This document shows, one piece after another, positions 40,423-52,639 of a stretch of DNA of 64,000 bases; positions within the stretch are counted from its first letter, which is position 1, and each line of letters starts with the position of its first letter. The DNA comes from Osmia lignaria lignaria (taxonomy: Eukaryota > Arthropoda > Insecta > Hymenoptera > Megachilidae). Location: positions 3,720,001 to 3,784,000 of the forward strand of contig NW_027478161.1 in NCBI RefSeq assembly GCF_051020975.1. The letters run 5' to 3'. Position numbers and translations under genes: made by a program. The notes beneath the pieces were generated by a model. That model saw only the letters and a list, made by a program, of their open reading frames with translations. It was not told the origin of the DNA and made no database searches.

Positions 40423-40744
40423 TTGCAGATTTATCTCAAGGGAAGGGGCCTGACGGACATATTTCGAGATATTTCTTCTTCTTGTTGTTCTTCTTCTGCA
40501 CAGCTAAGCTGGAAGTGGCATTTGCAGCTCGCAATAGTGCAGAGTTATCTCAAAGAAAGGGGCCACGGTGTTTCTGTATCTCTATTATGTTGGTGCGGCT
40601 TCGGAACTTTTAAATATCTTGATATATCTCGAGAACTACGCATCTGATCAAAAAATATCATAGAACATAAAAAGTAGGAAACTTAATTCTCTACAAAAAA
40701 GGTCTCTCAACATTTTGCCATAGCTCGCTTCGTTTCCGAGATAT
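40423..40744 (+). repeat. Reference monomer, A-type
   Basis: Example of the A subtype. Compared with B-type it has GCAGCTCGCAATAG, CTTGATATATCTCGAGAAC (which contains an XhoI site CTCGAG), GCATCTGATC and AAAAAGTAGGAAACTTAATTC. These differences usually travel together, so A and B are distinct haplotypes rather than random variants. Many other units switch from one to the other partway along. Confidence 0.92.
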
Positions 40745-41051
40745 TTGCAGATATATCTCAAGGGTAGGGGCCTGACGGACATATTTCGAGATATTTCTTC
40801 TTCTGCACAGCTAAGCTGGAAGTGGCATTTGCGGCTCGCACTAGTGCAGAGTTATCTCAAAGAAAAGGGCCACGGTGTTTCTGTATCTCTATTATGTTGG
40901 TGCGGCTTCGGAACTTTTAAATATCTTGATATATCTCAAGAACTACGCATCTGATCAAAAAATATCATAGAACATAAAAAGTAGGAAACTTAATTCTCTA
41001 CAAAAAAGGTCTCTTAACATTTTGCCATAGCTCGCTTCGTTTCCGAGATAT
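40745..41051 (+). repeat. Monomer with 15-bp deletion in the TCT tract (307 bp)
   Basis: The unit reads ATATTTCTTCTTCTGCACAG with the central TTG-containing part missing. The loss is bounded by repeated TTCTTC, which fits replication slippage or short-homology deletion. Its partner in the preceding 13-monomer copy (36559) and its relatives at 42662 and 45560 are full length. The deletion therefore arose after those copies separated or was not passed on. Confidence 0.92.
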
Positions 41052-41373
41052 GTGCAGATTTATCTCAAGGGAAGGGGCCTGACGGACATATTTCGAGATA
41101 TTTCTGCTTCTTGTTGTTCTTCTTCTGCACAGCTAAGCTGGAAGTGGCATTTGCGGCTCGCACTACTGCAGAGTTATCTCAACGAAAGGGGCCACGGTGT
41201 TTCTGTATCTCTATTATGTTGGTGCGGCTTCGGAACTTTTAAATATCTCGATATATCTCGAAAACTACGCTTCTGATCAAAAAATATCATAGAACATAAA
41301 TTGTAGGAAACATAATTCTCTACAAAAAAGGTCTCTTAACATTTTGCCATAGCTCGCTTCGTTTCCGAGATAT

Positions 41374-44271
41374 TTGCAGATATATCTCAAGGGAAGGGGC
41401 CTGACGGACATATTTCGAGATATTTCTTCTTCTTGTTGTTCTTCTTCTGCACAGCTAAGCTGGAAGTGGCATTTACAGCTCGCAATAGTGCAGAGTTATC
41501 TCAAAGAAAGGGGCTACGGTGTTTCTGTATCTCTATTATGTTGGTGCGGCTTCGGAACTTTTAAATATCTCGATATATCTCGAAAACTACGCTTCTGATC
41601 AAAAAATATCATAGAACGTAAATTGTAGGAAACAGAATTCTCTACAAAAAAGGTCTCTTAACATTTTGCCATAGCTCGCTTCGTTTCCGAGATATTTGCA
41701 GATATATCTCAAGGGAAGGGGCCTGACGGACATATTTCGAGATATTTCTTCTTCTTGTTGTTCTTCTTCTGCACAGCTAAGCTGGAAGTGGCATTTGCGG
41801 CTCGCACTAGTGCAGAGTTATCTCAAAGAAAGGCGCCACGGTGTTTCTGTATCTCTATTATGTTGGTGCGGCTTCGGAACTTTTAAATATCTCGATACAT
41901 CTCGAAAACTACGCTTCTGATCAAAAAATATCATAGAACCTAAATTGTAGGAAACATAATTCTCTACAAAAAAGGTCTCTTAACATTTTGCCATAGCTCG
42001 CTTCGTTTCCGAGATATTTGCAGATATATCTCAAGGGAAGGGGCCTGACGGACATATTTCCAGATATTTCTTCTTCTTGTTGTTCTTCTTCTGCACAGCT
42101 AAGCTGGAAGTGGCATTTACAGCTCGCAATAGTGCAGAGTTATCTCAAAGAAAGGGGCCACGGTGTTTCTGTATCTCTATTATGTTGGTGCGGCTTCGGA
42201 ACTTTTAAATATCTTGATATATCTCGAGAACTACGCATCAGATCAAAAAATATCATAGAACATAAAAAGTAGGAAACTTAATTCTCTACAAAAAAGGTCT
42301 CTTAACATTTTGCCATAGCTCTCTTCGTTTCCGAGATATTTGCAGATTTATCTCAAGGGAAGGGGCCTGACGGACATATTTCGAGATATTTCTTCTTCTT
42401 GTTGTTCTTCTTCTGCACAGCTAAGCTGGAAGTGGCATTTGCAGCTCGCAATAGTGCAGAGTTATCTCAAAGAAAGGGGCCACGGTGTTTCTGTATCTCT
42501 ATTATGTTGGTGCGGCTTCGGAACTTTTAAATATCTTGATATATCTCGAGAACTACGCATCTGATCAAAAAATATCATAGAACATAAAAAGTAGGAAACT
42601 TAATTCTCTACAAAAAAGGTCTCTCAACATTTTGCCATAGCTCGCTTCGTTTCCGAGATATTTGCAGATATATCTCAAGGGTAGGGGCCTGACGGACATA
42701 TTTCGAGATATTTCTTCTTCTTGTTGTTCTTCTTCTGCACAGCTAAGCTGGAAGTGGCATTTGCGGCTCGCACTAGTGCAGAGTTATCTCAAAGAAAAGG
42801 GCCACGGTGTTTCTGTATCTCTATTATGTTGGTGCGGCTTCGGAACTTTTAAATATCTTGATATATCTCAAGAACTACGCATCTGATCAAAAAATATCAT
42901 AGAACATAAAAAGTAGGAAACTTAATTCTCTACAAAAAAGGTCTCTTAACATTTTGCCATAGCTCGCTTCGTTTCCGAGATATGTGCAGATTTATCTCAA
43001 GGGAAGGGGCCTGACGGACATATTTCGAGATATTTCTGCTTCTTGTTGTTCTTCTTCTGCACAGCTAAGCTGGAAGTGGCATTTGCGGCTCGCACTACTG
43101 CAGAGTTATCTCAACGAAAGGGGCCACGGTGTTTCTGTATCTCTATTATGTTGGTGCGGCTTCGGAACTTTTAAATATCTCGATATATCTCGAAAACTAC
43201 GCTTCTGATCAAAAAATATCATAGAACATAAATTGTAGGAAACATAATTCTCTACAAAAAAGGTCTCTTAACATTTTGCCATAGCTCGCTTCGTTTCCGA
43301 GATATTTGCAGATATATCTCAAGGGAAGGGGCCTGACGGACATATTTCGAGATATTTCTTCTTCTTGTTGTTCTTCTTCTGCACAGCTAAGCTGGAAGTG
43401 GCATTTACAGCTCGCAATAGTGCAGAGTTATCTCAAAGAAAGGGGCCACGGTGTTTCTGTATCTCTATTATGTTGGTGCGGCTTCGGAACTTTTAAATAT
43501 CTCGATATATCTCGAAAACTACGCTTCTGATCAAAAAATATCATAGAACATAAATTGTAGGAAACATAATTCTCTACAAAAAAGGTCTCTTAACATTTTG
43601 CCATAGCTCGCTTCGTTTCCGAGATATTTGCAGATTCAGCTCAAAGGAACTGGCCTGACGGACATATTTCGAGATATTTCTTCTTCTTGTTGTTCTTCCT
43701 CTGCACAGCTAACCTGGAAGTGGCATTTGCGGCTCGCACTACTGCAGAGTTATCTCAACGAAAGGGGCCACGGTGTTTCTGTATCTCTATTATGTTGGTG
43801 CGGCTTCGGAACTTTTAAATATCTCGATATATCTCGAAAACTACGCTTCTGATCAAAAAATATCATAGAACATAAATTGTAGGAAACATAATTCTCTACA
43901 AAAAAGGTCTCTTAACATTTTGCCATAGCTCGCTTCGTTTCCGAGATATTTGCAGATTCAGCTCAAAGGAACTGGCCTGACGGACATATTTCGAGATATT
44001 TCTGCTTCTTGTTGTTCTTCTTCTGCACAGCTAAGCTGGAAGTGGCATTTGCGGCTCGCACTACTGCAGAGTTATCTCAACGAAAGGGGCCACGGTGTTT
44101 CTGTATCTCTATTATGTTGGTGCGGCTTCGGAACTTTTAAATATCTCGATATATCTCGAAAACTACGCTTCTGATCAAAAAATATCATAGAACATAAATT
44201 GTAGGAAACATAATTCTCTACAAAAAAGGTCTCTTAACATTTTGCCATAGCTCGCTTCGTTTCCGAGATAT
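41374..44271 (+). repeat. 9-monomer tandem repeat, copy 1
   Basis: Nine monomers (2898 bp) marked in order by GGGGCTACGG (41374), AAGGCGCC (41696), TTTCCAGATAT (42018), GCTCTCTTCG (42340), GGGTAGGGG (42662), TTTCTGCTTC with CACTACTGC (42984), an A/B chimera (43306), CTAACCTGGAAG (43628) and a Q-type TTTCTGCTTC unit (43950). The first six are a variant of the second half of the 13-monomer repeat, so the 9-mer derives from it, with Q-type units added. Confidence 0.93.
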
Positions 44272-47169
44272 TTGCAGATATATCTCAAGGGAAGGGGCCT
44301 GACGGACATATTTCGAGATATTTCTTCTTCTTGTTGTTCTTCTTCTGCACAGCTAAGCTGGAAGTGGCATTTACAGCTCGCAATAGTGCAGAGTTATCTC
44401 AAAGAAAGGGGCTACGGTGTTTCTGTATCTCTATTATGTTGGTGCGGCTTCGGAACTTTTAAATATCTCGATATATCTCGAAAACTACGCTTCTGATCAA
44501 AAAATATCATAGAACGTAAATTGTAGGAAACAGAATTCTCTACAAAAAAGGTCTCTTAACATTTTGCCATAGCTCGCTTCGTTTCCGAGATATTTGCAGA
44601 TATATCTCAAGGGAAGGGGCCTGACGGACATATTTCGAGATATTTCTTCTTCTTGTTGTTCTTCTTCTGCACAGCTAAGCTGGAAGTGGCATTTGCGGCT
44701 CGCACTAGTGCAGAGTTATCTCAAAGAAAGGCGCCACGGTGTTTCTGTATCTCTATTATGTTGGTGCGGCTTCGGAACTTTTAAATATCTCGATACATCT
44801 CGAAAACTACGCTTCTGATCAAAAAATATCATAGAACCTAAATTGTAGGAAACATAATTCTCTACAAAAAAGGTCTCTTAACATTTTGCCATAGCTCGCT
44901 TCGTTTCCGAGATATTTGCAGATATATCTCAAGGGAAGGGGCCTGACGGACATATTTCCAGATATTTCTTCTTCTTGTTGTTCTTCTTCTGCACAGCTAA
45001 GCTGGAAGTGGCATTTACAGCTCGCAATAGTGCAGAGTTATCTCAAAGAAAGGGGCCACGGTGTTTCTGTATCTCTATTATGTTGGTGCGGCTTCGGAAC
45101 TTTTAAATATCTTGATATATCTCGAGAACTACGCATCAGATCAAAAAATATCATAGAACATAAAAAGTAGGAAACTTAATTCTCTACAAAAAAGGTCTCT
45201 TAACATTTTGCCATAGCTCTCTTCGTTTCCGAGATATTTGCAGATTTATCTCAAGGGAAGGGGCCTGACGGACATATTTCGAGATATTTCTTCTTCTTGT
45301 TGTTCTTCTTCTGCACAGCTAAGCTGGAAGTGGCATTTGCAGCTCGCAATAGTGCAGAGTTATCTCAAAGAAAGGGGCCACGGTGTTTCTGTATCTCTAT
45401 TATGTTGGTGCGGCTTCGGAACTTTTAAATATCTTGATATATCTCGAGAACTACGCATCTGATCAAAAAATATCATAGAACATAAAAAGTAGGAAACTTA
45501 ATTCTCTACAAAAAAGGTCTCTCAACATTTTGCCATAGCTCGCTTCGTTTCCGAGATATTTGCAGATATATCTCAAGGGTAGGGGCCTGACGGACATATT
45601 TCGAGATATTTCTTCTTCTTGTTGTTCTTCTTCTGCACAGCTAAGCTGGAAGTGGCATTTGCGGCTCGCACTAGTGCAGAGTTATCTCAAAGAAAAGGGC
45701 CACGGTGTTTCTGTATCTCTATTATGTTGGTGCGGCTTCGGAACTTTTAAATATCTTGATATATCTCAAGAACTACGCATCTGATCAAAAAATATCATAG
45801 AACATAAAAAGTAGGAAACTTAATTCTCTACAAAAAAGGTCTCTTAACATTTTGCCATAGCTCGCTTCGTTTCCGAGATATGTGCAGATTTATCTCAAGG
45901 GAAGGGGCCTGACGGACATATTTCGAGATATTTCTGCTTCTTGTTGTTCTTCTTCTGCACAGCTAAGCTGGAAGTGGCATTTGCGGCTCGCACTACTGCA
46001 GAGTTATCTCAACGAAAGGGGCCACGGTGTTTCTGTATCTCTATTATGTTGGTGCGGCTTCGGAACTTTTAAATATCTCGATATATCTCGAAAACTACGC
46101 TTCTGATCAAAAAATATCATAGAACATAAATTGTAGGAAACATAATTCTCTACAAAAAAGGTCTCTTAACATTTTGCCATAGCTCGCTTCGTTTCCGAGA
46201 TATTTGCAGATATATCTCAAGGGAAGGGGCCTGACGGACATATTTCGAGATATTTCTTCTTCTTGTTGTTCTTCTTCTGCACAGCTAAGCTGGAAGTGGC
46301 ATTTACAGCTCGCAATAGTGCAGAGTTATCTCAAAGAAAGGGGCCACGGTGTTTCTGTATCTCTATTATGTTGGTGCGGCTTCGGAACTTTTAAATATCT
46401 CGATATATCTCGAAAACTACGCTTCTGATCAAAAAATATCATAGAACATAAATTGTAGGAAACATAATTCTCTACAAAAAAGGTCTCTTAACATTTTGCC
46501 ATAGCTCGCTTCGTTTCCGAGATATTTGCAGATTCAGCTCAAAGGAACTGGCCTGACGGACATATTTCGAGATATTTCTTCTTCTTGTTGTTCTTCCTCT
46601 GCACAGCTAACCTGGAAGTGGCATTTGCGGCTCGCACTACTGCAGAGTTATCTCAACGAAAGGGGCCACGGTGTTTCTGTATCTCTATTATGTTGGTGCG
46701 GCTTCGGAACTTTTAAATATCTCGATATATCTCGAAAACTACGCTTCTGATCAAAAAATATCATAGAACATAAATTGTAGGAAACATAATTCTCTACAAA
46801 AAAGGTCTCTTAACATTTTGCCATAGCTCGCTTCGTTTCCGAGATATTTGCAGATTCAGCTCAAAGGAACTGGCCTGACGGACATATTTCGAGATATTTC
46901 TGCTTCTTGTTGTTCTTCTTCTGCACAGCTAAGCTGGAAGTGGCATTTGCGGCTCGCACTACTGCAGAGTTATCTCAACGAAAGGGGCCACGGTGTTTCT
47001 GTATCTCTATTATGTTGGTGCGGCTTCGGAACTTTTAAATATCTCGATATATCTCGAAAACTACGCTTCTGATCAAAAAATATCATAGAACATAAATTGT
47101 AGGAAACATAATTCTCTACAAAAAAGGTCTCTTAACATTTTGCCATAGCTCGCTTCGTTTCCGAGATAT
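44272..47169 (+). repeat. 9-monomer tandem repeat, copy 2
   Basis: An exact-order repeat of the preceding nine monomers at offset 2898. I found no difference between the two copies at any marker I compared, including the very rare CTAACCTGGAAG (43628, 46526). This is the strongest candidate for the youngest duplication in the window, though a full alignment is needed to state identity. Confidence 0.93.
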
Positions 47170-47690
47170 TTGCAGATATATCTCAAGGGAAGGGGCCTGA
47201 CGGACATATTTCGAGATATTTCTTCTTCTTGTTGTTCTTCTTCTGCACAGCTAAGCTGGAAGTGGCATTTACAGCTCGCAATAGTGCAGAGTTATCTCAA
47301 AGAAAGGGGCTACGGTGTTTCTGTATCTCTATTATGTTGGTGCGGCTTCGGAACTTTTAAATATCTCGATATATCTCGAAAACTACGCTTCTGATCAAAA
47401 AATATCATAGAACGTAAATTGTAGGAAACAGAATTCTCTACAAAAAAGGTCTCTTAACATTTTGCCATAGCTCGCTTCGTTTCCGAGATATTTGCAGATA
47501 TATCTCAAGGGAAGGGGCCTGACGGACATATTTCGAGATATTTCTTCTTCTTGTTGTTCTTCTTCTGCACAGCTAAGCTGGAAGTGGCATTTGCGGCTCG
47601 CACTAGTGCAGAGTTATCTCAAAGAAAGGCGCCACGGTGTTTCTGTATCTCTATTATGTTGGTGCGGCTTCGGAACTTTTAAATATCTCG
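47170..47690 (+). repeat. 9-monomer repeat, partial third copy
   Basis: Monomer 47170 repeats the GGGGCTACGG unit, and 47492 repeats the AAGGCGCC unit. The copy stops inside 47492, where GATATATCTCG replaces the GATACATCTCG of its counterparts at 41696 and 44594. After this point the order of the central zone is lost and the array passes into the right zone. Confidence 0.88.
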
Positions 47691-48779
47691 ATATATCTCG
47701 AAAACTACGCTTCTGATCAAAAAATATCATAGAACATAAATTGTAGGAAACATAATTCTCTACAAAAAACGTCTCTTAACATTTTGCCATAGCTCGCTTC
47801 GTTTCCGAGATATTTGCAGATTCAGCTCAAAGGAACTGGCCTGACGGACATATTTCGAGATATTTCTTCTTCTTGTTGTTCTTCCTCTGCACAGCTAAGC
47901 TGGAAGTGGCATTTGCAGCTCGCACTAGTGCAGAGTTATCTCAAAGAAAGGGGCCACGGTGTTTCTGTATCTCTTTTATGTTGGTGCGGCTTCGGAACTT
48001 TTAAATATCTTGATATATCTCGAGAACTACGCATCTGATCAAAAAATATCATAGAACATAAAAAGTAGGAAACTTAATTCTCTACAAAAAAGGTCTCTTA
48101 ACATTTTGCCATAGCTCTCTTCGTTTCCGAGATATTTGCAGATTTATCTCAAGGGAAGGGGCCTGACGGACATATTTCGAGATATTTCTTCTTCTTGTTG
48201 TTCTTCTTCTGCACAGCTAAGCTGGAAGTGGCATTTGCAGCTCGCAATAGTGCAGAGTTATCTCAAAGAAAGGGGCCACGGTGTTTCTGTATCTCTATTA
48301 TGTTGGTGCGGCTTCGGAACTTTTAAATATCTCGATATATCTCGAAAACTACGCTTCTGATCAAAAAATATCATAGAACGTAAATTGTAGGAAACATAAT
48401 TCTCTACAAAAAAGGTCTCTTAACATTTTCCCATAGCTGGCATCGTTTCCGAGATATTTGCAGGTTTATCTCAAGGGAAGGGGCCTGACGGACATATTCC
48501 GAGATATTTCCTCTTCTTGTTGTTCCTCTTCTGCACAGCTAAGCTGGAAGTGGCATTTGCAGCTCGCAATAGTGCAGAGTTATCTCAAAGAAAGAGGCCA
48601 CGGTGTTTCTGTACCTCTATTATGTTGGTGCAGCTTCGGTACTTTTAAATATCTTGATATATCTCGAGAACTACGCATCTGATCAAAAAATATCATAGAA
48701 CATAAAAAGTAGGAAACCTAATTTTCTACAAAAAAGGTCTCTTAACATTTTGCCGTAGCTCGCTTCGTTTCCGAGATAT

Positions 48780-49421
48780 TTGCAGATTTATCTCAAGGGA
48801 AGGGGCCTGACGGACATATTTCGAAATATTTCTTATTCTTGTTGTTCTTCTTCTGCACAGCTAAGCTGGAAGTGGCATTTCCAGCTCGCAATATGCAGAG
48901 TTATCTCAAAGAAAGGGGCCACGGTGTTTCTGTATCTCTATTATGTTGGTGCGGCTTCGGAACTTTTAAATATCTTGATATATCTCGAGAACTACGCATC
49001 TGATCAAATAATATCACAGAACATAAAAAGTAGGAAACTTAATTCTCTACAAATAAGGTCTCTTAACATTTTGCCATAGCTCGCTTCGTTTCCGAGATAT
49101 TTGCAGATTTATCTCAAGGGAAGGGTCATGACGGACATATTTCGAGATATTTCTTCTTCTTGTTGTTTTCTTCTGCACAGCTAAACTGGAAGTGGCATTT
49201 CCAGCTCGCAATAGTGCAGAGTTATCTGAAAGAAAGGGGCCACGGTGTTTCTGTATCCCTGTTATGTTGGTGCGGCTTGGGAACTTTTAAATATCTCGAT
49301 ATATCTCGAAAACTACGCTTCTGATCAAAAAATATCATAGAACATAAATTGTAGGAAACATAATTCTCTACAAAAAACGTCTCTTAACATTTTGCCATAG
49401 CTCGCTTCGTTTCCGAGATAT
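48780..49421 (+). repeat. Two adjacent 321-bp monomers
   Basis: Monomer 48780-49100 lacks one base in CGCAATATGCAG (usual CGCAATAGTGCAG). Monomer 49101-49421 lacks one base in GTTGTTTTCTTCTGC. The two losses are at different sites and so independent. They open the stretch of the right zone with the highest indel density in the window. Confidence 0.9.
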
Positions 49422-50065
49422 TTGCAGATTCAGCTCAAAGGAACTGGCCTGACGGACATATTTCGAGATATTTCTTCTTCTTGTTGTTCTTCCTCTGCAC
49501 AGCTAAGCTGGAAGTGGCATTTGCAGCTCGCAATACTGCAGAGTTATCTCAAAGAAAGGGGCCACGGTGTTTCTGTATCTCTATTATGTTGGTGCGGCTT
49601 CGGAACTTTTAAATATCTTGATATATCTCGAGAACTACGCATCTGATCAAATAATATCATAGAACATAAATTGTAGGAAACATAATTCTCTACAAAAAAG
49701 GTCTCTTAAGATTTTGCCATAGCTCGTTTCGTTTCCGAGATATTTGCAGATATATCTCAAGGGAAGGGGCCTGACGGACATATTTCGAGATATTTCTTCT
49801 TCTTGTTGTTCTTCTTCTGCACAGCTAAGCTGGAAGTGGCATTTGCAGCTCGCAATAGTGCAGAGTTATCTCAAAGAAAGGGGCCACGGTGTTTCTGTAT
49901 CTCTATTATGTTGGTGCGGCTTCGGAACTTTTAAATATCTTGATATATCTCGAGAACTACGCATCTGATCAAAAAATATCATAGAAAATAAAAAGTAGGA
50001 CACTTAATTCTCTACAAAAAAGGTCTCTTAACATTTTGCCATAGCTCGCTTCGTTTCCGAGATAT

Positions 50066-50386
50066 TTGCAGATTTATCTCAAGGGAAGGGGCCTGACGGA
50101 CATATTTCGAGATATTTCTTCTTCTTGTTGTTCTTCTTCTGCACAGCTAAGCTGGAAGTGGCATTTGCAGGTCGCAATAGTGCAGAGTTATCTCAAAGAA
50201 AGAGCCCACGGTGTTCTGTATCTCTATTATGTTGGTGCGGCTTCGGAACTTTTAAATATCTCGATATATCTCGAAAACTACGCTTCTGATCAAAAAATAT
50301 CATAGAACATAAAAAGTAGGAAACTTATTTCTCTACAAAAAAGGTCTCTTAACATTTTGCCATAGCTTGCTTCGTTTTCGAGATAT
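50066..50386 (+). repeat. 321-bp monomer with GAGCCCACGGTGTTCTG
   Basis: One T is missing from GTGTTTCTG, next to an altered GAGCCC. Monomer 51353-51673 shows the identical change, so it was copied by the 4-monomer duplication. Confidence 0.9.
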
Positions 50387-51352
50387 TTGCAGATTTATCT
50401 CAAGGGAAGGGGACTGACGGACATATTTCGAGATATTTCTTCTTCTTGTTGTTCTTCTTCTGCACAGCTAAACTGGAAGTGGCATTTCCAGCTCGCAATA
50501 GTGCAGAGTTATCTGAAAGAAAGGGGCCACGGTGTTTCTGTATCTCTATTATGTTGGTGCGGCTTCGGAACTTTTAAATATCTTGATATATCTCGAGAAC
50601 TACGCTTCTGATCAAAAAATATCATAGAACATAAATTGTAGGAAACATAATTCTCTACAAAAAAGGTCTCTTAAGATTTTGCCATAGCTCGTTTCGTTTC
50701 CGAGATATTTGCAGATATATCTCAAGGGAAGGGGCCTGACGGACATATTTCGAGATATTTCTTCTTCTTGTTGTTCTTCTTCTGCACAGCTAAACTGGAA
50801 GTGGCATTTCCAGCTCGCAATAGTGCAGAGTTATCTCAAAGAATGGGGCCACGGTGTTTCTGTATCTCTATTATGTTGGTGCGGCTTCGGAACTTTTAAA
50901 TATCTTGATATATCTCGAGAACTACGCATCTGATCAAAAAATATCATAGAACATAAAAAGTAGGTAACTTAATACTCTACAAAAAAGATCTCCTAACATT
51001 TTGCCATAGCTCGCTTCGTTTCCGAGATATTTGCAGATTTATCTCAAGAGAAGGGGCCTGACGGACATATTTCGAGATATTTCTTCTTCTTGTTGTTCTT
51101 CTTCTGCACAGCTAAGCTGGAAGTGGCATTTGCAGCTCGCAATAGTGCAGAGTTATCTCAAAGAAAGGGGCCACGGTGTTTCTGTATCTCTATTATGTTG
51201 GTGCGGCTTCGGAACTTTTAAATATCTTGATATATCTCGAGAACTACGCATCTGATCAAAAAATATCATAGAAAATAAAAAGTAGGACACTTAATTCTCT
51301 ACAAAAAAGGTCTCTTAACATTTTGCCATAGCTCGGTTCGTTTCCGAGATAT

Positions 51353-51673
51353 TTGCAGATTTATCTCAAGGGAAGGGGCCTGACGGACATATTTCGAGAT
51401 ATTTCTTCTTCTTGTTGTTCTTCTTCTGCACAGCTAAGCTGGAAGTGGCATTTGCAGGTCGCAATAGTGCAGAGTTATCTCAAAGAAAGAGCCCACGGTG
51501 TTCTGTATCTCTATTATGTTGGTGCGGCTTCGGAACTTTTAAATATCTCGATATATCTCGAAAACTACGCTTCTGATCAAAAAATATCATAGAACATAAA
51601 AAGTAGGAAACTTAATTCTCTACAAAAAAGGTCTCTTAACATTTTGCCATAGCTTGCTTCGTTTTCGAGATAT
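51353..51673 (+). repeat. 321-bp monomer, copy of the 50066 variant
   Basis: Same missing T and GAGCCC variant as monomer 50066, 1287 bases upstream. A difference nearby (GCTCGGTTCG just before this unit) shows minor later change. Confidence 0.9.
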
Positions 51674-52317
51674 TTGCAGATTTATCTCAAGGGAAGGGGA
51701 CTGACGGACATATTTCGAGATATTTCTTCCTCTTGTTGTTCTTCTTCTGCACAGCTAAGCTGGAAGTGGCATTTGCAGCTCGCAATAGTGCAGAGTTATC
51801 TCAAAGAAAGAGGCCACGGTGTTTCTGTACCTCTATTATGTCGGTGCAGCTTCGGAACTTTTAAATATCTTGATATATCTCGAGAACTACGCATCTGATC
51901 AAAAAATATCATAGAACATAAAAAGTAGAAAACTTAATTCTCTACAAAAAAGGTCTCTCAACATTTTGCCATAGCTCGCTTCGTTTCCGAGATATATGCA
52001 GATTTATCTCAAGGGAAGGGGCCTGACGGACATATTTCGAGATATTTCTTCTTCTTGTTGTTCTTCTTCTGCACAGCTAAACTGGAAGTGGCATTTCCAG
52101 CTCGCAATAGTGCAGAGTTATCTGAAAGAAAGGGGCCACGGTGTTTCTGTATCTCTATTATGTTGGTGCGGCTTCGGAACTTTTAAATATCTTGATATAT
52201 CTCGAGAACTACGCTTCTGATCAAAAAATATCATAGAACATAAATTGTAGGAAACATAATTCTCTACAAAAAAGGTCTCTTAAGATTTTGCCATAGCTCG
52301 TTTCGTTTCCGAGATAT

Positions 52318-52639
52318 TTGCAGATATATCTCAAGGGAAGGGGCCTGACGGACATATTTCGAGATATTTCTTCTTCTTGTTGTTCTTCTTCTGCACAGCT
52401 AAACTGGAAGTGGCATTTCCAGCTCGCAATAGTGCAGAGTTATCTCAAAGAATGGGGCCACGGTGTTTCTGTATCTCTATTATGTTGGTGCGGCTTCGGA
52501 ACTTTTAAATATCTTGATATATCTCGAGAACTACGCATCTGATCAAAAAATATCATAGAACATAAAAAGTAGGCAACTTAATACTCTACAAAAAAGATCT
52601 CCTAACATTTTGCCATAGCTCGCTTCGTTTCCGAGATAT
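52318..52639 (+). repeat. Reference monomer, N-type (outer zones)
   Basis: Example of the N subtype, marked by GCTAAACTGGAAG and TTTCCAGCTCG where other units have GCTAAGCTGGAAG and TTTGCAGCTCG. N-type units occur in the left zone (1464, 2430, 4362) and are common in the right zone (50387 onward). I find none in the central Q-rich region, so the two flanks share a subtype that the middle lacks. Confidence 0.9.

Larger units (their letters stand above)
37203..41373 (+). repeat. 13-monomer tandem repeat, copy 2
   Basis: The same thirteen monomers in the same order as 33018-37202, each paired at offset 4185 up to the 15-bp deletion in monomer 40745. Length is 4171, which is 13 x 322 minus 15. 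Private changes include GTGGTATTTAC (38169), GGCATGTGCGG (39457) and GAACATGAAAAG (40101). Marker agreement is otherwise complete at the sites I compared. Confidence 0.92.
11445..48135 (+). repeat. Central zone: Q-rich higher-order repeats
   Basis: About 114 monomers in which Q-type units alternate with A/B-type units in recurring orders. Nearly all of it can be assigned to block copies of 6 to 13 monomers. Within copies, matching monomers often share every rare variant I could check, while adjacent monomers differ more. That is the definition of higher-order repeat organisation. N-type markers are absent here. Confidence 0.85.
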
